Positions 57,533 to 62,291 of a stretch of DNA of 62,291 bases are shown here, piece by piece. The notes beneath the pieces are model-generated. The model ran no database searches. It had not been told where the DNA came from and saw nothing but the letters and a program-made list of their open reading frames with translations. The stretch comes from an uncultured Cytophagales bacterium. GTDB lineage: Bacteria; Bacteroidota; Bacteroidia; Cytophagales; Bernardetiaceae. The DNA is taken from contig CAKZOK010000180.1 in assembly GCA_937136415.1 (NCBI GenBank), positions 5,001 to 67,291 on the forward strand. Direction: 5' to 3'. Position numbers and translations under genes: made by a program. Position 1 is the stretch's first letter. Each line of letters begins with the position of its first letter.

Positions 57533-60500
57533 ATGAAAAATTATTTATTTATCTTCCTTACTATTTTATTTTTGAGTAATTATTTCTCAATAAATGGTTC
57601 GGCACAGCGCAGTATTATTCCAAATGACTCATTGGCTTTGATTGAAATTTATCAATTTACAAATGGAAATAATTGGTCAAACCCTTGGCGACTCAATCAA
57701 AAAGTAACTACTTGGAATGGCGTAACTATCGAAAATCAACGTGTAGTCGCTCTAAATTTGAGCAATCGAAGGCTCGTTGGTCAGCTTCCAAGTTCTTTGA
57801 ATACGCTTTCTGAATTACGAGATTTGAATATTTCTTCTAATAATTTGACAGGTGATTTGTATATGCTAACCTCGCTATCTAGCCTAAAATCATTTAATAT
57901 GGCAGCTACAAAATATAAAGACAGCTATGGAAATGTTCCTTCTATATTTGGACAAATGCGCCAACTGACAGCTCTCAATATTGCCCAAAATGGCTTTACA
58001 GCTCCTATTTCTGATACAACAGGTTTCTTTTTACTGACTAATTTGGAAGAATTATATATTCATTCAAATCGCTTTACGGCTGTGATGCAAAACGAGTTTG
58101 GAAACTTTAGAAAACTCAAAAAATTTCATCTAGCAAATAATAGGTTTTCTGGAACTTTGCCAACTTCATTAAGAAATTTGACACAATTAGAAGAATTTTA
58201 TCTAGCAAATAATTATTTTAATTCTGATTTGGGTGAGATTATTTCTGTTATGCCCAAACTAAGAGTTTTGTCGGCTGCCTCAAATAGGTTTGGTAGAGAT
58301 AGAAAAATTCCTCTTTCTGTATATAACCTAACTCGTCTGACTTATTTAGATTTGGCAAACAATGAATATACATTTTTTATACACCCTAGAATATCACAGC
58401 TACAAAATTTACAAACTCTTTTATTGAATAATAATAAATTATCTCAAAATATTCCTATATCAATGGGCGAGTTGTCCAAACTAATTACTTGTAACCTTTC
58501 TCATAATTTATTAGAAAATAAAATCCCTATATTATTGTACTACTTGCCTTCTCTAAAAACATTAAATCTTTCTTACAATCAACTTAAAGACCATTTACCA
58601 ACTGGCTTGCCTTTACCAAGTGTCCTTTCTTATCTTGACCTTTCCCATAATTTATTACAGACTGAGCCTCTTGAAAATATAGATGATTCTCCTATTGACT
58701 TTGAAATAACTTATTCCTTCAATTCATTTACAAACTTAGTTTACTTAGATTTATCTTTTAATAATTTGGAACGTTTTGAGAGAATAAATTTTTATGATTT
58801 AAGAAGATTAACAACAGTAAAACTGAATAACAACCAATTAGGAGGAGAACTTTCCGAACAAATGGCCAACATTGCTTCTTTAAGACTTTTCAATATTTCT
58901 GCCAATCATTTTAGAGGTACTTTGCCTTCTCAAATAGGAAATATGAGAAGTATTCAAACTTTTCTAGCCTCCAAAAATGAATTTGAAGGAATGATTCCAA
59001 ACTCATTTTTTATGGAATCTTCATCGCTTCGCACACTAGATTTGAGCAAAAATAATTTTGAAGAAATAGAAAATATTGATTCTCTTACCAACTTACAATC
59101 TCTAAATGTAAGCAATAATCGTCTTACTTTTGAAGATTTGGAACAACAAATATGGAAGGTTACAAATTTTGATTACACTCCTCAAAAAAATGTTCCAATC
59201 ATCGAACCTTGTTATTTAGAAATTCAGACAAAAGGAAATTATAATCATTATCAATGGTTTCTAAATAATGATTCTATTCCAAATGCAACAGATTCGATTT
59301 TGGCTGCCAAAAATGTAGGAACATATTATGTTAAAATCAAAAATGATAGTATTCCTGATTTGATTCTTCAATCCGAAGATGCAGTTATTACAGATTTTAT
59401 TGTTCCAGATAATAACTTTCCAAACCAAAACTTTAAAGACACTACTTTTTGTGAGCCTTTTGATTATGAACTAATTGCAACATCAAATGCAATAGAATAT
59501 CTTTGGAATACGGGTGATACCACTCAAAAAATTACAGTTTCAGAAGAAGGAATTTATACTGTTTGGGTGGATAATGGCTTTTGTACAGCGATTGATACTG
59601 TAAAAATAAATTTTGCAGGAGTCAAAAATAATAGTATTTCTTCTTCTCAACAAATTTGTAGAAATCAGATGCCGAGTCTTCTCACAGGAGATTCTTCATT
59701 GATTGGTCATACCTATTTATGGCAATCTTCAAGAGATAGTTTGCGCTGGACAGATTTGGATAGCACGCTTAATTATCAACCAAAAGAGCTTCTTTTTTCA
59801 ACTTATTTTAGAAGAAAAGTAACGCCTGATAGTTGTGATTTTAAATACAGCAATGTTGTTTTGATTGAAGTTTCGAAGCTAAAAGTCGAACCTAAGATTA
59901 CACATGTTTCGTGTTTTGGAGGAACAAATGGAAAAATCGAACTAAAAATAACAGGAGCTTTTGGAAATTATCAAATTTTATGGGAAGATGGAACTACACA
60001 AAATTCATTAACAAATCTTTCGAAAGGAGAATATAAAGTAAAAATAATTGATGACTTGGGTTGTCAAGATTCTTTACTTATTCCAATTTCAGAACCTTTA
60101 TTATTAGAAGGAAAGCTAGTTTCAGAGGAGGCTACTTGTAATTCAAAAATCAATGATGGCAAAATTTATTTGGAAATAAATGGAGGTACAGAACCTTACA
60201 GAACCATCTGGACATATCAAGGAATTACCATTGCCACAAATAAAACAGAACTTTCCGAATTAGAGCCAAATGAAATTGATGAATATCAAGTCAAGATTAT
60301 AGATGCTAATAATTGTGAGCTGGATTTGTCTGATTTTGTTGTTCGCAGAAAGCCAATTAATGCTCGTTTTGGCTATGATTATGAGAGTTATTGCAAATTA
60401 GAAATTAATCCAACACCAACTATTCTAAATAATATAGAAAACAAAAATGGCTTTTTCTTTACAAACGATACAGGAATTTCTTTAGATTCATTGAATGGAG

Positions 60501-60868
60501 AAATTAATTTGAAAGAATCTAATCAAGGAACTTATAAAATTGTCTATCAAGCAGATGAGTGTTCGGCTGATACTGTTTTTGTAGAAATTAATGAAGATTG
60601 TTTTGCTGGCATTCCCAACACATTTACTCCCAATAATGATGGAACAAATGATACATGGCAAATTCGTTTTTTGGAGCGTTATCCAAATGCAGATATAGAA
60701 ATTTTTGATAGAACTGGAAAAATTCTTTTTACTCAAAAAAATGGTTATAATAAAGAATGGGACGCACTTCTAAACGGAGTAAAACTTGCCGAAGGAACAT
60801 ATTATTATAGAATCCGAATTAGTGATTCATTAAAACCAATTATGGGATATATTTCGGTGGTGCGATAA
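57533..60868 (+). CDS. Secreted leucine-rich-repeat protein with SprB-like repeats and type B (CHU_C) sorting domain
   Basis: The 1,111-residue protein begins with a signal peptide (YLFIFLTILFLSNYFSINGSAQ). Residues ~45-560 are leucine-rich repeats of the plant-like LxxLxLxxNxLxGxLPxxL type. Then come an Ig/PKD-like part and two SprB-type repeats (VSCFGGTNGKIELKITGAFGNYQI and EATCNSKINDGKIYLEINGG). The C-terminal CHU_C domain (GIPNTFTPNNDGTNDTW...GYISVVR) directs export by the Type IX system. Start ATG 57533 directly precedes the signal peptide. It forms a pair with the PorP/SprF gene upstream. Adhesion or binding of polysaccharide or protein is likely; the target is unknown. Confidence 0.9.
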   Translation: MKNYLFIFLTILFLSNYFSINGSAQRSIIPNDSLALIEIYQFTNGNNWSNPWRLNQKVTTWNGVTIENQRVVALNLSNRRLVGQLPSSLNTLSELRDLNISSNNLTGDLYMLTSLSSLKSFNMAATKYKDSYGNVPSIFGQMRQLTALNIAQNGFTAPISDTTGFFLLTNLEELYIHSNRFTAVMQNEFGNFRKLKKFHLANNRFSGTLPTSLRNLTQLEEFYLANNYFNSDLGEIISVMPKLRVLSAASNRFGRDRKIPLSVYNLTRLTYLDLANNEYTFFIHPRISQLQNLQTLLLNNNKLSQNIPISMGELSKLITCNLSHNLLENKIPILLYYLPSLKTLNLSYNQLKDHLPTGLPLPSVLSYLDLSHNLLQTEPLENIDDSPIDFEITYSFNSFTNLVYLDLSFNNLERFERINFYDLRRLTTVKLNNNQLGGELSEQMANIASLRLFNISANHFRGTLPSQIGNMRSIQTFLASKNEFEGMIPNSFFMESSSLRTLDLSKNNFEEIENIDSLTNLQSLNVSNNRLTFEDLEQQIWKVTNFDYTPQKNVPIIEPCYLEIQTKGNYNHYQWFLNNDSIPNATDSILAAKNVGTYYVKIKNDSIPDLILQSEDAVITDFIVPDNNFPNQNFKDTTFCEPFDYELIATSNAIEYLWNTGDTTQKITVSEEGIYTVWVDNGFCTAIDTVKINFAGVKNNSISSSQQICRNQMPSLLTGDSSLIGHTYLWQSSRDSLRWTDLDSTLNYQPKELLFSTYFRRKVTPDSCDFKYSNVVLIEVSKLKVEPKITHVSCFGGTNGKIELKITGAFGNYQILWEDGTTQNSLTNLSKGEYKVKIIDDLGCQDSLLIPISEPLLLEGKLVSEEATCNSKINDGKIYLEINGGTEPYRTIWTYQGITIATNKTELSELEPNEIDEYQVKIIDANNCELDLSDFVVRRKPINARFGYDYESYCKLEINPTPTILNNIENKNGFFFTNDTGISLDSLNGEINLKESNQGTYKIVYQADECSADTVFVEINEDCFAGIPNTFTPNNDGTNDTWQIRFLERYPNADIEIFDRTGKILFTQKNGYNKEWDALLNGVKLAEGTYYYRIRISDSLKPIMGYISVVR

Positions 60869-61000
60869 ATAATTAAAGCCAAAATGAAAGAACATTATGG
60901 AAGTAAGATACCTTTTAATGAAAATATTATTTCTCCTGCTGCTGTTTTTGAATCTGACGAGCTTTTCTTTGTGAAATAATTTTCATTCTATTTTTATTAT

Positions 61001-61040
61001 CAAAACCCTAAGAATTTCGGTGAAGTTCTTAGGGTTTTGT
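61001..61040. terminator. Hairpin after the LRR gene (CCCTAAGAA family)
   Basis: CAAAACCCTAAGAA and TTCTTAGGGTTTTG form a strong hairpin ending in a short T-run. It lies 130 bases after the LRR gene stop and is also part of the CCTAAG palindrome family. The other sequence between 60869 and 61260 includes an imperfect 40-bp direct repeat (61045-61084 and 61154-61193). Confidence 0.65.
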
Positions 61041-61260
61041 CTTCAATTAAACCTTTAGCTTTTCTTTGTATCTAATTCCACGAAAAGCAAGATTAAGAGT
61101 CTTGATTTTGAAAGTAAAAAAAATGATTCATAAAAAATCAAAAAAAATATTTCAAATTAAACCTTTGTTTTTCAGTTGTATCTAACCTTACGAATACCGA
61201 CAAATAAAAGTATTCTACAACAATCTCAACATTTATTCACTAATCATATTTCTATTAATT

Positions 61261-61947
61261 ATGAAAAATATTCAAAAAATCGCTTTTTTAGCTTTCGCAT
61301 TATTCTTTGCTTTTTCAATTTCTGTTTTTGCACAAAAACATGATGGCAAACATCACAATCACAAAGAAAGATTAGAAAAAATGAAAACAGAGTTAGGGCT
61401 TTCTGATTCTCAAGTAGAACAAATCAAAGCTATTCATCAAAAAAACAAAGAAGAATCTAAAAAATTACGAAAAGAAGCTAAGGAAGGAAATGAAGAAAGT
61501 AGAGCCAAATTAAAAGCAAACCGAGCAGAAACAAAAGCAGAAGTAGCCCAAATATTGACTCCAGAACAACGCAAAAAAGCTGAAGCCTTAAAAACAGAAC
61601 GCAAAGACCCAAAAAATAGAGCTGAAAAACATGCAGAAAAAATGAAATCAGAACTTTCATTGAGTGATGCACAAACTACAAAAGTAAAAGCTGCCTTAGT
61701 TACCAAAATGACTAAAATGCACGATTTGAGAGAAAAAGCAGGCGATGAAAAAATAGACAAAACAGAACGCAAAGCTCTAAAAACTGCTTTTGAAACAGAA
61801 TTAAAATCTATTCTTTCAGAGGAGCAATTTATCAAATATGAAACTATAAAAACAGAGAAAAAAGCAAAACACAAAAAACATGGAAAAGGTAAAAAAGGAC
61901 ATCACAAAAAAGAATTTAAAAACAAAAATTCTTCTATGAAGCAATAA
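61261..61947 (+). CDS. Secreted Spy/CpxP-like protein with two LTxxQ domains
   Basis: The 228-residue protein has a signal peptide (IAFLAFALFFAFSISVFAQ) followed by two copies of a helical LTxxQ-type domain. The first is around ELGLSDSQVEQIKAIHQ...QILTPEQRKKAEAL (~35-110), the second around ELSLSDAQTTKVKAAL...SILSEEQFIKYETI (~125-195). The tail is strongly Lys/His-rich (KHKKHGKGKKGHHKKEF). Spy-like proteins are ATP-independent periplasmic chaperones or stress sensors. The two-domain form and basic tail suggest metal or nucleic-acid contact, which is speculation. A terminator follows at 61981-62016. Confidence 0.8.
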   Translation: MKNIQKIAFLAFALFFAFSISVFAQKHDGKHHNHKERLEKMKTELGLSDSQVEQIKAIHQKNKEESKKLRKEAKEGNEESRAKLKANRAETKAEVAQILTPEQRKKAEALKTERKDPKNRAEKHAEKMKSELSLSDAQTTKVKAALVTKMTKMHDLREKAGDEKIDKTERKALKTAFETELKSILSEEQFIKYETIKTEKKAKHKKHGKGKKGHHKKEFKNKNSSMKQ

Positions 61948-61980
61948 TAATTCTTCTTTTTCAAATGGATTAAAAAAACA

Positions 61981-62016
61981 AAACCATCATTATCTTACCA
62001 ATAATGATGGTTTTTT
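61981..62016 (+). terminator. Terminator after the Spy-like gene
   Basis: AAACCATCATTAT and ATAATGATGGTTT form a hairpin with loop CTTACCA, followed by T-runs, 34 bases after the stop codon. Confidence 0.8.
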
Positions 62017-62029
62017 ATGCCATTTTTGG

Positions 62030-62174
62030 TGTTTTAAAGATACTTATTATTTCTATATAATAGGGTAATACGCTTTAGCGTGTAAATAGACGTACCGAAT
62101 GCTTTAGCTTTCGGAAAATAACTACCTCACAACTCCTAATCTAAAGGTTAGAGTACATTTTCGCACGCTAAAGC
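62030..62174. mobile_element. Second copy of the family A element core, interrupted on its right side
   Basis: From TGTTTTAAAGAT to CGCACGCTAAAGC this is the same sequence as 379-496 inside the first family A element. It has an extra ~27-base palindromic segment (around ACGCTTTAGCGTG, 62070-62082) and scattered changes. The right part of the element is replaced at 62175 by a family B element. Its left terminal repeat is not recognisable, perhaps truncated by the terminator region. Confidence 0.6.
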
Positions 62175-62291
62175 TAGGCTGTTCAAAATTTGTTTATTTT
62201 CTCATACAGTTTTAGTGTCTTTTGAAATTTAGCTACATCGTAGCGTAACCTTGTTGTTGGTATTCTAAATGTGTCTAATTTCAAGGTTTCG
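62175..62291. mobile_element. Partial family B MITE-like element, cut by the window edge
   Basis: The 117 bases from TAGGCTGTTCAAAATTT to the edge are about 95% identical to the reverse complement of 30192-30308. The element has inserted into the family A core directly after CGCTAAAGC, which should be repeated on the far side outside the window. Confidence 0.75.

Noticed and set aside
60884..60979. 31-codon frame (starts MKEHYGSKIPF) after the LRR gene
   Set aside because: Too short and without family resemblance; could be a relic, but nothing supports it as a gene.
1..62291. Search for CRISPR arrays, phage genes, toxin-antitoxin pairs or a new defence island
   Set aside because: No regularly spaced repeats with spacers and no recognisable defence or phage genes other than the isolated GIY-YIG-like protein.

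Overview
The window is AT-rich DNA from a bacterium of the Bacteroidota, most likely the order Cytophagales (gliding, Bernardetia/Flexibacter-like). The assignment rests on several things: an alternative complex III (actABCDEF) joined to an aa3-type oxidase, a PorP/SprF-like protein next to a type-B (CHU_C) sorted surface protein, Bacteroidota-style promoters (TTG, about 20 bases, TAnnTTTG), a SecA without the zinc tail, and a fused DAHP synthase/chorismate mutase. No plasmid, phage or CRISPR features are visible. Most of the window is ordinary chromosomal core.

Layout. 1-1,500: an edge gene fragment, a decayed fragment of a surface-protein C-terminus split by a 187-bp MITE-like insertion, and a GIY-YIG (T5orf172-like) coiled-coil protein. 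1,561-9,090: a secreted 2,509-residue protein of alternating Ig-like and lamin-tail domains. 9,289-22,441 (all minus strand except one tRNA): yebC, a UvrD/PcrA helicase, an arginase-fold protein with altered metal ligands, mtaB, tRNA-Ala, truA, comB, sufS, secA. 22,928-30,445: a GAF/PAS protein that ends after its histidine-kinase dimerisation helix, a PhoD-like phosphatase, a small anti-sigma-like protein, tRNA-Gln, an acyl-CoA thioesterase, a secreted TPR protein and a second MITE-like element. 30,446-36,874: miaE, the sdhCAB operon, DAHP synthase/chorismate mutase, a small unknown. 37,208-41,834: a membrane-anchored SGNH hydrolase, a secreted DNase-I-fold lipoprotein, a beta-barrel protein, an ECF sigma factor with its probable anti-sigma/TPR partner. 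42,038-54,996: the respiratory cluster actABCDEF-coxB-coxA. 55,688-61,947: a 51-residue basic protein, the PorP/SprF plus LRR/SprB/CHU_C pair, and a tandem LTxxQ (Spy-like) protein. The right edge holds a nested pair of mobile repeats.

How it fits together. Succinate dehydrogenase reduces menaquinone; alternative complex III oxidises menaquinol and passes electrons through its haem subunits to the CuA-containing oxidase, so the window encodes most of an aerobic respiratory chain. SecA and the PorP/SprF-like protein mark the export route for the many signal-peptide proteins, some of which are predicted Type IX secretion cargo. MtaB, TruA, MiaE and the two tRNA genes form a translation/tRNA-modification theme.

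The least ordinary content is the repeat landscape: two MITE-like families with readable target-site duplications (one with its uninterrupted homologous sequence in the same window), several short palindrome families between genes, and a few family members with missing catalytic parts (arginase-fold protein, kinase without ATPase domain, anti-sigma-like protein without zinc ligands). I saw no convincing new defence or biosynthetic system.
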